Positions 1 through 8,173 of a stretch of 64,000 bases of DNA are shown in pieces. Position 1 is the first letter of the stretch; every line of letters begins with the position of its first letter. Where the stretch lies: NCBI RefSeq assembly GCF_003569045.1, contig NZ_BFCB01000003.1, positions 248,001 through 312,000 of the forward strand, written 5' to 3'. Under the pieces are notes generated by a model. It ran no database searches. It saw only the letters and a list, made by a program, of their open reading frames with translations, and was not told the origin of the DNA. This DNA comes from Aggregatilinea lenta (lineage in GTDB: Bacteria > Chloroflexota > Anaerolineae > Aggregatilineales > Aggregatilineaceae). The translations under genes and the position numbers were made by a program.

Positions 1-753
1 CGTCAGACCCCACACCGGCGGCAGCACGCCCGCCGTGTTGAGCGCGAACAGCGCCGCATTGACCAGCGCCAGGGCGGTCAGCACGACGGCCAGCCGGGCC
101 AGCGGGCGCGGCGGTTCGAGCGCACCCAGCCAACCGAGCAGCGCCTTGCCTTCCCAGCGCCACGGCATCCCGCCGGAGGCGAAGCCCGCATCCAGCCGCA
201 GCTTATCGCGGAACAGGGCCAGCGGGGCCATCTCGCGCACGAGCGTCTGCCGCCGCGCGATGCGCGCCGGGTCGGGCGTGTCGGTACTGAGCCAGTCGCG
301 CAGGCGCTGGCTGCCGTCGCGCGAAGCGGCGGTGTCCAGCAGGCGGTAAAGCGAATGCTCGCCCACGAGGTCCAGATCGCGCTCGGCGGGCCGGTCGTCA
401 CGGGGCAGGATGGCGCGGGCAGGCGGAATGTGGTCCCAGTCCAGGGTCAAACGCGCGATGTGCGCCGCCTTGATCGCGCGCCACGCCGCGTAGCGGGCGA
501 TGGTCCGGTTGACGCGGCCATGCGCGCGGGTCAGCGCCGCAAAGCCTGCCAGCCACACGAGCGATGCGGCCAGCCACGCCCAGATCCCGGCCAGAACGAG
601 CACGAACACGGTCAGCCCGCCCCCGCCGACAAACGTGACGAGGCGCGCCCACGTGAAGCGGCTGCTGACCTCTTGAAGCGCGGTTTCGCGCTGCTGCACG
701 CGGTCGATCTGGCGCTGGAGCGCGCGCTGGCGGGACTCTTTGGCGGGTGTCAT
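1..753 (-). CDS. MutS-like ATPase family protein, membrane-anchored, N-terminal part
   Basis: The gene runs off the left edge; 251 codons from an ATG at 753 are visible. After a basic, Gln-rich N-terminus come two hydrophobic stretches (about residues 36-55 and 56-75), then the segment LVGEHSLYRLLDTAASRDG near residues 129-147 followed by RLRDWL, which is the start of the core/lever domain of MutS-related proteins. A second hydrophobic pair starts near residue 220. Family members with this layout are about 600 residues and carry a C-terminal MutS ATPase, which would lie outside the window. They are not the canonical mismatch-recognition MutS and their role is poorly defined. The assignment rests on the lever-domain motif only. 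Confidence 0.7.
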   Translation of the reverse strand, partial: MTPAKESRQRALQRQIDRVQQRETALQEVSSRFTWARLVTFVGGGGLTVFVLVLAGIWAWLAASLVWLAGFAALTRAHGRVNRTIARYAAWRAIKAAHIARLTLDWDHIPPARAILPRDDRPAERDLDLVGEHSLYRLLDTAASRDGSQRLRDWLSTDTPDPARIARRQTLVREMAPLALFRDKLRLDAGFASGGMPWRWEGKALLGWLGALEPPRPLARLAVVLTALALVNAALFALNTAGVLPPVWGLT

Positions 754-949
754 CGGGTGTCCTATCGGATTGGAAGGGAAACGCACCGATTGTATCCAGC
801 CGCGCGGCGCGGGTCGAGCCGCGTGCAACATGTCAGGAATCAGTGCCGGGGCGTAGAGTGAACGTCAGCTTGCGGTGGTGCTGGCATCAGACAGGCGGGC
901 GCGATCCGTCCTATACTCTACATATGAAGCGATGAAGGGAGCTGTCATC

Positions 950-1840
950 ATGAATCGCGCTGTCCGATCCTTAATTGTGCTGATGCTCGTCGCGGCGATG
1001 CTCGCGGCAGTGGTGCCTGTCAGGGCGCAGGCTGGCCCGTACGTCTCCCCGCGCGGGATGTTGAACAATTACTACAACACCATCAACGCGCGGCAGTATC
1101 AGGCCGCGTATGCTCAATGGCTGAATCCGCCCCAGACCTACGCCTCGTTCGTGGCCGGGTACGCCGACACGACGCGCGTCGATGCGTTTTTCGGCAGCTT
1201 CCGCCCGCGCCAGCCGGTGACGACCGCCGGGGCCGTGCCGTCGATCCTGATCGGCTACCGGACCAACGGCTCGGTCGCGGCCTACAGCGGCTGCTACTTC
1301 GTGACGTATAACGAGGCGGCGGTCGGGATGGGCCAATGGCTGCTGACCGGCGCGAACATCCAGCCGATGGCGGCGGTCCCTATACCGGAGAGTATCCCCA
1401 CGCAGCTCGCCAGCATCGACTGCTTCACCGGCCAGGGCACGGCGGGCTACGCCAACACGGTCTACGAGTTCGCGGTGAATTATTTCAACGCGATCAACAT
1501 GGGCAACTACTGGGGCGCGTATACGCAGTGGAGCAGCCCGCCGCAAACGTATGACCAGTTCGTGCAGGGGTGGTCCGACACGGCGGAGACGGTGTTGTTC
1601 TACGGCCTGTACCAGTTCGGCGGCTATCGCGCGGTGGATACGGGGCGCATCCCGGTGGTCCTGTTCGGCTACCATCACGACGGCAGCATGGCCGCCTACC
1701 AGGGCTGCCTCATCCTGAATTACGGCGCATACGGGACGACGGGCTGGACGCTCGGTGGGGCGACCCTGACGCCGATGCTGTACACGGGCACGCCGCCGCG
1801 CGCGAACATCATCGCGGCGCTGCAATCGTGGTGCTATTGA
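950..1840 (+). CDS. Secreted protein with two tandem homologous domains, function unknown
   Basis: The product is 296 residues with a clear signal peptide (residues 1-28, ending VRAQA). The mature part is an internal duplication. Copy one spans about residues 36-140 and copy two about 171-276. Both share a YYNTIN/YFNAIN helix, an AQW/TQW...PPQTY segment, a Y/W-x-D-T turn, a GY(R/H)xxGSxAAY strand and a Cys two residues after that strand. The pattern of an amphipathic helix followed by strands suggests NTF2-like domains, but this is inference. I chose the ATG at 950 because GAAGGGAG lies 8 bases upstream; an in-frame ATG at 932 is possible. A strong terminator follows, so the gene is probably monocistronic. 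Confidence 0.75.
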   Translation: MNRAVRSLIVLMLVAAMLAAVVPVRAQAGPYVSPRGMLNNYYNTINARQYQAAYAQWLNPPQTYASFVAGYADTTRVDAFFGSFRPRQPVTTAGAVPSILIGYRTNGSVAAYSGCYFVTYNEAAVGMGQWLLTGANIQPMAAVPIPESIPTQLASIDCFTGQGTAGYANTVYEFAVNYFNAINMGNYWGAYTQWSSPPQTYDQFVQGWSDTAETVLFYGLYQFGGYRAVDTGRIPVVLFGYHHDGSMAAYQGCLILNYGAYGTTGWTLGGATLTPMLYTGTPPRANIIAALQSWCY

Positions 1841-1863
1841 CGCGGCAGGGACTACGGGAACGG

Positions 1864-1893
1864 AACCGGGACGTGTGAGCGTCCCGGTTTTTT
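1864..1893 (+). terminator. Rho-independent terminator after the duplicated-domain gene
   Basis: Arms AACCGGGACG (1864-1873) and CGTCCCGGTT (1880-1889) pair perfectly around a 6-base loop and are followed by a run of T, 24 bases after the stop codon of the upstream gene. Confidence 0.9.
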
Positions 1894-1897
1894 ATGC

Positions 1898-2056
1898 TGC
1901 CCCCCATCCCCGACCCTTCCCCCGCGAGGAGGGAAGGGAGAAAGGCAAAAACGGGCGGATCAGGCCCCGCCCCTACGGATCGCAGGAGATTTTGCTTGTC
2001 TCCCCTCTCCAACCCAGATTGGAGAGGGGCCGGGGGTGAGGTCTGCTCGTGACCGG
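1898..2056. repeat. Composite dispersed intergenic repeat, copy 1
   Basis: This begins with a C-rich CCCCCATCCC...GGAGGGAAG module, passes through CCCCGCCCCTACGGA, and ends with an inverted CCCCTCTCCA...TGGAGAGGGG stem followed by CCGGGGGTGAGGTCT. The same modules in the same order recur at 41076-41243, and the second half recurs at 4960-5020. It occupies most of the otherwise empty 1841-2190 gap. Confidence 0.8.
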
Positions 2057-2101
2057 AATAATTTGTAACCCCGCATCAGCTCGCCCTGGCGGGAAAAACA
2101 A

Positions 2102-2129
2102 CGAGGGGCGTATTGCGATACGCCCCTAC
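2102..2129. repeat. GGGGC-palindrome repeat
   Basis: Arms GGGGCGTAT and ATACGCCCC flank a short TGCG centre. It is one of at least a dozen related palindromes in intergenic gaps of this window. Confidence 0.85.
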
Positions 2130-2190
2130 GCAGACCTGCTGTGATGTTTGCCGGTGCTAACCGCTAATCGCTATCGGCTAGCCGCTGCGG

Positions 2191-3171
2191 TTACGCGTGC
2201 CCCAGGACCTTGTGCGGCTGGTACGGCTCTTCCAGGTAGGCGATATCCTCCGGCGAAAGCGTGATGTCCAGCGCCTGCACGGCCTGTTCCAGGTGCGGCA
2301 TCTTGCTCGCGCCGACAATCGGGCTGGTGATGCCGGGCTTGTGCAGCATCCACGCCAGCGCGATCTGCGCCCGCTGGTAACCGAGCCGCTCCGCTAACTC
2401 CCCGACGCGATCCGCCACGGCGAAGTCGTCGTCGCCGTAATACATGGTGTGCGCGTACTCGTCGCTCTTGCTGCGCGTCGTCTCGCCGCCCTTGTCGGGA
2501 GTGCGGTTCCCGGCCAGAAAGCCGCGCGCCAGCGGACTCCACGGGATGACCGCGATGCCCTGGTCGATGCACAGCGGGATCATCTCGACCTCTTCTTCAC
2601 GGTAGATCAGGTTGTAGTGATTCTGCATCGAGGCGAAGCGCGTCCAGCCGTGCAGGTCGGCGGTGTAAAGCGCCTGCGCGAACTGCCACGCGTACATGCT
2701 CGACGCGCCGATGTAGCGCGCCTTGCCCGCCTTAACGACGTCGTGCAGCGCTTCGAGCGTTTCCTCGATGGGCGTGTTGTAGTCCCAGCGGTGGATCTGG
2801 TACAGGTCCACATAGTCGGTCCCCAGGCGGCGCAGCGAGGCGTCGATGGCGTCCATGATATGCTTGCGCGACAGCCCGCGCGCGTTCACGTCGTCGCTCA
2901 TGGGATTGAAGACTTTGGTGGCGATGATCACCTCGTCACGGCGCGCAAAGTCACGCAGGGCGCGCCCGGTGACCTCTTCGCTGACGCCGACCGAATACAT
3001 GTCGGCGGTGTCGAAGAAGTTGATGCCCAATTCCAGCGCGCGCTGGACGAAGGGGCGGCTCTGCTCCTCGTCCAGCACCCAGTCGCGCCACTGGGGCGTG
3101 CCGTAGGTCATCATGCCCAGGCACAGCCGCGAGACTTTCATGCCGGTTTTGCCGAATCTTACGTAGTCCAT
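2191..3171 (-). CDS. Aldo/keto reductase
   Basis: The 326-residue product has the complete TIM-barrel reductase pattern. It opens with FGKTGMKVSRLCLG, followed by the catalytic Asp and Tyr in FFDTADMYS (near residues 52-60), the Lys in IIATKV and the His in YQIHRWD. The C-terminal IVGASKMPHLEQA loop binds the NADP phosphate side in this family. Length matches the family. The start at 3171 is supported by GGAAGGACGGAG just upstream. Such enzymes reduce carbonyls with NADPH; the substrate cannot be read from sequence. It is a paralogue of the gene at 6158-7174 but not very close to it. Confidence 0.92.
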   Translation of the reverse strand: MDYVRFGKTGMKVSRLCLGMMTYGTPQWRDWVLDEEQSRPFVQRALELGINFFDTADMYSVGVSEEVTGRALRDFARRDEVIIATKVFNPMSDDVNARGLSRKHIMDAIDASLRRLGTDYVDLYQIHRWDYNTPIEETLEALHDVVKAGKARYIGASSMYAWQFAQALYTADLHGWTRFASMQNHYNLIYREEEVEMIPLCIDQGIAVIPWSPLARGFLAGNRTPDKGGETTRSKSDEYAHTMYYGDDDFAVADRVGELAERLGYQRAQIALAWMLHKPGITSPIVGASKMPHLEQAVQALDITLSPEDIAYLEEPYQPHKVLGHA

Positions 3172-3261
3172 GCTCCGTCCTTCCGGTTCAGCGGCTCGTT
3201 GCGCCGCGCGATGGATCCAGTCTCCAGCATACCGCTTCGAGTGCGCTCGAAGTCAAGCCGA

Positions 3262-3675
3262 TTATCGGCCTTGCAGCGCCCGGATGCCCAGACGCGACAG
3301 GTCGATGTCTTCCTGCTCGCTCAGCCCGCTGACGCCGACCGCGCCCACGATCTGCCCCTCGTGCTCGACGACCACGCCGCCGCCCCAGGCCGTGTAGCGC
3401 GGGTCCCCGAAGTTGGTCATGGGGAACTGCTCGTCGCGCATGGCGTCGCCCACGGCCTTCGAGTCGCGCAGGTCGCGGGCAGCGGTGAACGCCTTGTTGA
3501 TCGCCACGTTGACCGAGGACAGCTTGCAGCCGTCCGTGCGCAGGAAGGCCAGCAGCTCGCCGTGTTCGTCCGCGACGGCGATGGCCGCGCCTTTACCGAG
3601 GCGTTCCAATTCGGCACGGATCGCGTCCACGATGATCATGGTATCAGCATGGGATAGAACCGTTTGGGTGTACAT
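3262..3675 (-). CDS. GlcG/HbpS-like heme-degradation-associated family protein
   Basis: The 137-residue product matches the GlcG/HbpS (old DUF336) fold: an N-terminal helix, GAAIAVADEHGELLAFLR, the SVNVAINKAFTAA helix, and the Gly-rich GGGVVVEHEGQIVGAVGVSG followed by EQEDIDL. Members are small cytosolic or secreted proteins, some of which bind heme or act as accessory proteins for hydroxyacid metabolism. No signal peptide is seen. AAGGAG sits 5 bases before the ATG. It is on the same strand as the aldo/keto reductase, 90 bases upstream of it, so the two may be cotranscribed. Confidence 0.85.
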   Translation of the reverse strand: MYTQTVLSHADTMIIVDAIRAELERLGKGAAIAVADEHGELLAFLRTDGCKLSSVNVAINKAFTAARDLRDSKAVGDAMRDEQFPMTNFGDPRYTAWGGGVVVEHEGQIVGAVGVSGLSEQEDIDLSRLGIRALQGR

Positions 3676-3836
3676 AAAATCTCCTTCAGACTCAAATAAC
3701 TCTGGCGGGATGCAAGTATACCCTCTGCTGTGTTCCCCGTGTACTCGCTCACCGGCGCGGGAATTCGACGTTTTAGCGTGCCGCAGTACACTCGGGCGAT
3801 TGTTTCCGCCCGGCTACCGAAAGCGTGCACCCTGCC

Positions 3837-4778
3837 ATGAGCACTTCCGTTTCCACCCCGGTCGCCGCGCCGGTGCCCGCGCCGTCGAACCGGCTGCTGC
3901 TGGCACGCCTCAAGGTGCTGGCATCGGTCGTCATCTGGGGCGCGTCATTCGTCGCCACCAAGATCGTCGTGGGGCAGATTCAACCGCTGACGCTGATCAC
4001 GCTGCGCACGTTGGGCGGCGCGCTGCTGCTGTTCCTGCTGATGTTGGCGCGCAAACAGTGGACCGGGCCGGTGCGCGGGTCGCTGCTGCGCGAGCTGGTG
4101 GCGCTGGCGTTTATCGGCGTGGCGGTGCATTTGTCGCTCCAGGCCATCAGCCTGCGCCTGACCAGCGCCACCAACACCAGCTGGATGGTGTCACTCACGC
4201 CGCTGGTGATCTCGCTGCTGGCGTGGCGTGTGCTGGGCGAGACGTTCGGACGGCTGCAAGCGATAGGCTTCGTAATCGCGCTGTGCGGCGCGCTGCTGAT
4301 CGTGATCAGTCAGGCGGGCGGGCTGGATATGCTGGGCCTGCCAAGCACCAACGGCGACCTGCTGGCGCTGTCCACCACGGTGACGTGGGCGATCTTCTCG
4401 GTATACAGCAAGCGCACGCTGCGCCACTGTGCGCCCGCCATGCTGACGCTGTACGTCATGGCGCTGGGCGGCCTGATGACCGTGCCGATCTTCATCGCGC
4501 GGCAGGGCTGGCAGGAATTGGGAAACCTGGACACGGACGGCTGGCTCGCGCTCGGCTTCACGCTGATCTTCGTCTCGGCGCTGGCGTATCTGTTCTGGTA
4601 TGACGGGCTGGCAGAGCTGGATGCGTCGCGGGTGGGCGTCTTCCTGTACGTCGAGCCGCTGGTGACGGTCGTGGTGGCCGCCGTCGTATTGAGCGAGCCG
4701 CTGCGCCCGCTGATGCTGCTGGGCGGTGCGGCGATTCTGTCCGGCGTGTCGCTGGTCAACTCGCGGCGGCGGGCATAA
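3837..4778 (+). CDS. EamA-family (DMT superfamily) transporter
   Basis: About 313 residues with ten hydrophobic segments in two homologous EamA halves. The first opens at LASVVIWGASFVATKI and the second at LLALSTTVTWAIFSVYSKR. The pattern ...LTSATNTSWMVSLTPLV and ...SRVGVFLYVEPLVTVV is typical of drug/metabolite exporters. The substrate is unknown. No clear ribosome-binding site precedes either the GTG at 3825 or the ATG at 3837; I chose the ATG. It is transcribed divergently from the GlcG-like gene. Confidence 0.88.
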   Translation: MSTSVSTPVAAPVPAPSNRLLLARLKVLASVVIWGASFVATKIVVGQIQPLTLITLRTLGGALLLFLLMLARKQWTGPVRGSLLRELVALAFIGVAVHLSLQAISLRLTSATNTSWMVSLTPLVISLLAWRVLGETFGRLQAIGFVIALCGALLIVISQAGGLDMLGLPSTNGDLLALSTTVTWAIFSVYSKRTLRHCAPAMLTLYVMALGGLMTVPIFIARQGWQELGNLDTDGWLALGFTLIFVSALAYLFWYDGLAELDASRVGVFLYVEPLVTVVVAAVVLSEPLRPLMLLGGAAILSGVSLVNSRRRA

Positions 4779-4886
4779 AACAGTTTTTAGTCGTTCGTTT
4801 TCAGTTGCTAGTCAAAAACCAGAACCACGTTTTGACGCGAGCGCCGATCAACGGATGCCCACGGACTGCGGCGGACCCCAGCCTGC

Positions 4887-4910
4887 GTAGGGGCGATGCT
4901 TGCATCGCCC
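4887..4910. repeat. GTAGGGGC palindrome repeat, variant core
   Basis: GTAGGGGCGATGC-TTGCATCGCCC: the outer arm is the common one but the core is GATGC/GCATC, still self-complementary. The right outer CCTAC arm is missing. Confidence 0.75.
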
Positions 4911-4959
4911 GTTGAGCGAAAGACCAGATAGGGTAAACCCGCCCCTACGGATCTGGGTT

Positions 4960-5020
4960 TTGCTCCCCTCTCCAACCTGGATTGAAGAGGGGCCGGGGGT
5001 GAGGTCTGCTCGACGACCGC
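4960..5020. repeat. CCCCTCTCCA/GGAGAGGGG repeat, copy 2
   Basis: An imperfect inverted CCCCTCTCCAA...TTGAAGAGGGG stem is followed by GCCGGGGGTGAGGTCTGCTCG, the same downstream block as copies ending at 2056 and 41243. Confidence 0.8.
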
Positions 5021-5045
5021 CGCGCCCCGTTAATCCGCGAAAAAA

Positions 5046-5072
5046 CAGGGGCGTATCGCAATACGCCCCTAC
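5046..5072. repeat. GGGGC palindrome repeat
   Basis: AGGGGCGTATCGCAATACGCCCCT is perfectly palindromic except for the central bases. It lies 23 bases beyond the stop of the dehydrogenase gene and could form a hairpin in its 3' UTR. Confidence 0.85.
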
Positions 5073-5094
5073 GAGTCGATCTTCCCAATAGCCT

Positions 5095-5955
5095 CTACTT
5101 CTCCGGTCCCTTGAGCGCCGCGTAAATGGCGGAAAAATCGTCTTCGGCGCGGCCTTGCAGCACCGCCAGCGCGAACAGATCGCGGGACGTGCTGCCGGTG
5201 AAGGCCGGATGCCCGATCTCGCGGGCCAGGTCTTGCAGGTAGCTCAAGTCCTTGTAGATGTTCGACACCGAGAAGTGCGGCGAGAAGTCCTCGTCAAGCA
5301 GCTTCTGGCGCTTGGCGTTGATCACGCCGGAGTTACCCCCGCCCGCCGCCAGCATCTCGATCACCTGCGCCTTGTCCAGACCCGCCGCTTCGCCCAGCAC
5401 GACCGCTTCGGCCAGAGTCGCCATAAACGTGCCCAGTACCATGTTGTTGATCAGCTTCATGCGCGTGGCCAGACCGGGCGCGCCAATCAGGAATAGCTTC
5501 TGCCCCAACAGTTCCAGCACGGGCCGCGCCTGCTCGAAGGCGCTTTCGTCGCCGCTGACGAAGATCGTCAGCGCGCCTTTCGACGCGGGCACGACGCTGC
5601 CTGCTACGGGCGCTTCGAGATACTGCCCACCGCGCGCTGCGACCATCTCCGCAAAGTGCAACACCGGTTCGAAGTGGTTGGTGGTCGTGTCCACGATGAT
5701 CTTGCCGGTGCAGTCGGCGCTGAGCAGCCCGTCGCCGCCAGTGAGCACGTCCTCTACGGCGGCGCTGTCGCGCAGGTTAAGGAACACCAGATCCGCCCGC
5801 GCGATCACCCCGGCAGGGCTGGATGCGACGGTCGCGTTCAGTCCGTCCGCCTTTTCCAGCGTGCGATTCCACACCACCAGCTCGACGTCCTGCTCGATCA
5901 AACGCTGCGCCATCGCTTTGCCCAGCGTGCCCAATCCGATAAAGCCTGCTTTCAC
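5095..5955 (-). CDS. NAD(P)-dependent beta-hydroxyacid dehydrogenase (3-hydroxyisobutyrate dehydrogenase family)
   Basis: The 286-residue product starts MKAGFIGLGTLGKAMAQ (Rossmann GxGxxGxxM) and has VVWNRT for cofactor binding, the substrate motif AGSVVPASKGALTIF, and the catalytic Lys in MKLINNMVLG. Length and domain order (N-terminal Rossmann, C-terminal helical dimerisation domain) match the family. The start is the GTG at 5955, placed 6 bases after AAGGAGG; the open frame continues upstream but with no homology. The reaction is oxidation of a 3-hydroxyacid or reduction of a semialdehyde; the substrate is not determinable. Confidence 0.9.
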   Translation of the reverse strand: MKAGFIGLGTLGKAMAQRLIEQDVELVVWNRTLEKADGLNATVASSPAGVIARADLVFLNLRDSAAVEDVLTGGDGLLSADCTGKIIVDTTTNHFEPVLHFAEMVAARGGQYLEAPVAGSVVPASKGALTIFVSGDESAFEQARPVLELLGQKLFLIGAPGLATRMKLINNMVLGTFMATLAEAVVLGEAAGLDKAQVIEMLAAGGGNSGVINAKRQKLLDEDFSPHFSVSNIYKDLSYLQDLAREIGHPAFTGSTSRDLFALAVLQGRAEDDFSAIYAALKGPEK

Positions 5956-6157
5956 CGCTGCCTCCTTACCTGTGCGAACCCTCTGAATGCCTCTATTGTA
6001 ACAAGGCGCGGGCGAGCGGGGCTGGTGAGCTTGCCCAAGCCTGGTGGGATGACTTGCTTGACTTCGAGCGCGCTCAAATTGATATGCTGTCAGGGAATCG
6101 TTGAACGGCGCGGCCTCCAGCCGGATAGCGCGCCGCAGATGAACGGGAGTGTGTACC

Positions 6158-7174
6158 GTGAAAATGGTCGAACTGGGTAAAACGGGCGAACAGGTCAGCC
6201 AGGTCAGCCTGGGCTGCATGCTGATGGGCAGCACCATCGACGCGGCGACATCGTACGCGATGCTGGACTGCTTCGTCGAGGACGGCGGAACCTTCCTCGA
6301 CACGGCCAACTGTTACGCGTGGTGGGTCGGCAAGGGCGAATTCGTCGGAGACGAGAGCGAGATGCTGCTGGGTGCGTGGATGCAGGCGCGCGGCAACCGC
6401 GACGACCTGTTCCTGGCGACGAAGACGGGCGCGCGCCTCACGAACCCGGCGGGGATCCGCAACGCGCAGGGTGAAGTCGAGTGGGAGCGGGTTTCGGGCG
6501 AATACCAGGGGCTGGCCCCGGATACGATCCGGCGCAGCGTCGAGGACAGCCTGCGGCGGCTCCGCACCGATCGCATCGATCTGTACTACGCGCACATCGA
6601 TGACCGGGACACCGCGCTCGATGACACGCTGGACGCGCTGAACCGGCTGGTGGAGCAGGGCAAGGTGCGTTTCATCGGATGCAGCAACTACCGCACGTGG
6701 CGTATCGAGCGGGCGCGGGCGATCAGCGCGGCGCACGGCTGGGCACACTATGTCGCCGCGCAGCAGGAGTACTCGTATCTGCGGCCCAAGCCGGGCGCGG
6801 ACTTCGGTGTCGGCGCGCACGTGGACGGCGAGATGCTGGACTACTTTCGCGCTAACGACGAGATCGCGCTGGTGGCCTATTCGCCGCTGCTGAAAGGCAT
6901 CTACGACGACGCGGAGAAACGTGCGCGCTACTACAACTGGTCGCTGTACGACTCCGACGACTCGCGCGCCCGGCTGGAAGTCCTGGGCAAGATGGCGGGT
7001 GCGTTGGGCGTGAGCAACAGCCAGCTTGTGCTGGCGTGGCTGCTGCACCACCAGCCCCAGGTGATCCCGATCTTCGGCATGAGCAGTAAGGCGCAGTACG
7101 AGCACAACATGGCCGCGCTGAATATCACGCTGGACGATGCGCAGATGGCTGAATTGAACGCGGCCTCGGCGTAG
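6158..7174 (+). CDS. Aldo/keto reductase
   Basis: The 338-residue barrel enzyme has ELGKTGEQVSQVSLGCMLMG at the N-terminus, the catalytic Asp/Tyr in FLDTANCYAWW, Lys in LATKTG and His in YYAHIDDRD. The C-terminal IFGMSSKAQYEHN loop binds NADP. GGGAG is 8 bases before the GTG at 6158, which I chose over the GTG at 6149 and the ATG at 6164. The Trp-Trp after the catalytic Tyr and the insertion around residue 80 distinguish it from the other reductase in the window. Substrate unknown. Confidence 0.9.
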   Translation: MKMVELGKTGEQVSQVSLGCMLMGSTIDAATSYAMLDCFVEDGGTFLDTANCYAWWVGKGEFVGDESEMLLGAWMQARGNRDDLFLATKTGARLTNPAGIRNAQGEVEWERVSGEYQGLAPDTIRRSVEDSLRRLRTDRIDLYYAHIDDRDTALDDTLDALNRLVEQGKVRFIGCSNYRTWRIERARAISAAHGWAHYVAAQQEYSYLRPKPGADFGVGAHVDGEMLDYFRANDEIALVAYSPLLKGIYDDAEKRARYYNWSLYDSDDSRARLEVLGKMAGALGVSNSQLVLAWLLHHQPQVIPIFGMSSKAQYEHNMAALNITLDDAQMAELNAASA

Positions 7175-7188
7175 GGCACAGAAACATC

Positions 7189-7222
7189 AGGAGCGCCGCA
7201 CGAATCGTCGTGCGGCGCTCCT
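7189..7222. terminator. Hairpin between convergent genes
   Basis: A perfect 15-base-pair stem (AGGAGCGCCGCACGA with TCGTGCGGCGCTCCT) and an ATCG loop sit between the stops of the + reductase and the - aldolase. There is no long T run on either side, so it may be a weak bidirectional terminator or an mRNA 3' stabiliser. Confidence 0.7.
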
Positions 7223-7248
7223 GGTTGGGTTCTTGAGGAATGGATCGA

Positions 7249-7902
7249 TTAGCAGCCGTAGCGCTCGCGCAGCGCCTCGACCTGAGCGTCGTTCAGATAT
7301 TCAATGTGGCCCAACTGGTGCGCGACGAGGAAGATGCGCGCATTGAGTTCCAGCGTTTCCATGTTGAAGTGAGCGTCCCGCAGCGTGGGGCCGTAGGTCA
7401 CCGCGCCATGATTGCCCAACAGCAGGCTGTTGTGATCATGGACGTAGGGCACGATCGAGTTGGGCAGTTCTTCGCCACCAGGGATCGCGTAGGGCACGAC
7501 CGGGGCCACGCCCGCGCGCACGACGACTTCCGGCAGGAACGGCTGGTCGAGGCTGACGTTCGCCACGGCGAAGCCCGTCGCGGTCGGGGGATGGGCGTGC
7601 ACGACGCCGCGCACGTCCTGCCGTTCGCGGTAGATCGCCAGATGCATGCGCCGCTCAGAGGACGCCTTGTGATTGCCGTTGGCTGAGATCATGTTGCCAG
7701 CCAGATCGAGCTTGACGATATCGTCAGGCGTCATGTAGCCCTTGCTGATGTTCGTCGGCGTCATCAGAATTTCGGTGTCGCTGATGCGCACGGAAATGTT
7801 GCCGTCGTTGGCGGCCACGAGGAAGAGCTGGTACAGGCGGCGGCCCACCTCGCAGATTTCTTCTCTCACAGCCTGCTCGTCCAAAACCGGGAAATTGCTC
7901 AT
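7249..7902 (-). CDS. Class II aldolase/adducin family protein (fuculose/rhamnulose-phosphate aldolase-like)
   Basis: The 217-residue product has the family layout: GNISVR near residue 35, ASSERRMHLAIYR containing the catalytic Glu, VVHAHPP with two zinc-binding His, and LLGNHGAVTYG with the third. It would cleave or epimerise a sugar 1-phosphate to dihydroxyacetone phosphate and an aldehyde. Next to the rhamnose cluster an L-fuculose- or L-rhamnulose-1-phosphate role is reasonable, but RhaEW already supplies that activity, so a separate deoxysugar is possible. AGAGGAC precedes the ATG. It is divergent from the LarA-like gene. Confidence 0.88.
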   Translation of the reverse strand: MSNFPVLDEQAVREEICEVGRRLYQLFLVAANDGNISVRISDTEILMTPTNISKGYMTPDDIVKLDLAGNMISANGNHKASSERRMHLAIYRERQDVRGVVHAHPPTATGFAVANVSLDQPFLPEVVVRAGVAPVVPYAIPGGEELPNSIVPYVHDHNSLLLGNHGAVTYGPTLRDAHFNMETLELNARIFLVAHQLGHIEYLNDAQVEALRERYGC

Positions 7903-8036
7903 CGTTTGTCCTCTGCTTTACGTTGATTCCAGACCCGCGCATTGTACCGCATCGGGTACTGTCCACACAGCGAATTGACGTAACAAACTCGCCGGGCACC
8001 ACGGCGGGGCAGGCGAGATGGAATAGTCATTTGCTT

Positions 8037-8079
8037 TTGGTTTACCTTGATATCAGAATACAATGAAACAAAACGAAAG
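8037..8079 (+). promoter_or_regulatory. Candidate promoter and GAAA-type operator for the larA-like gene
   Basis: TTGGTT (8037-8042) and TACAAT (8059-8064) are separated by 16 bases. The element GAAACAAAACGAAAG (8065-8079) follows directly. Close relatives of this 15-mer sit just downstream of two other promoters in the locus (9591-9605 reversed, 10488-10502). Confidence 0.5.
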
Positions 8080-8173
8080 TCAATACAAATCGCTTTCGGG
8101 AAGATCTGTGCAGTACAATCACGCTTATGAATGGTGAATCATCAGGTCGCCATCTGGGGCGCGGAGAAACACG

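Noticed and set aside
6149-6309. Extension of the hydroxyacid dehydrogenase frame upstream to 6309
   Set aside because: The added 118 residues have no homology and overlap the divergent aldo/keto reductase; the GTG at 5955 has AAGGAGG in front and begins the Rossmann fold directly.
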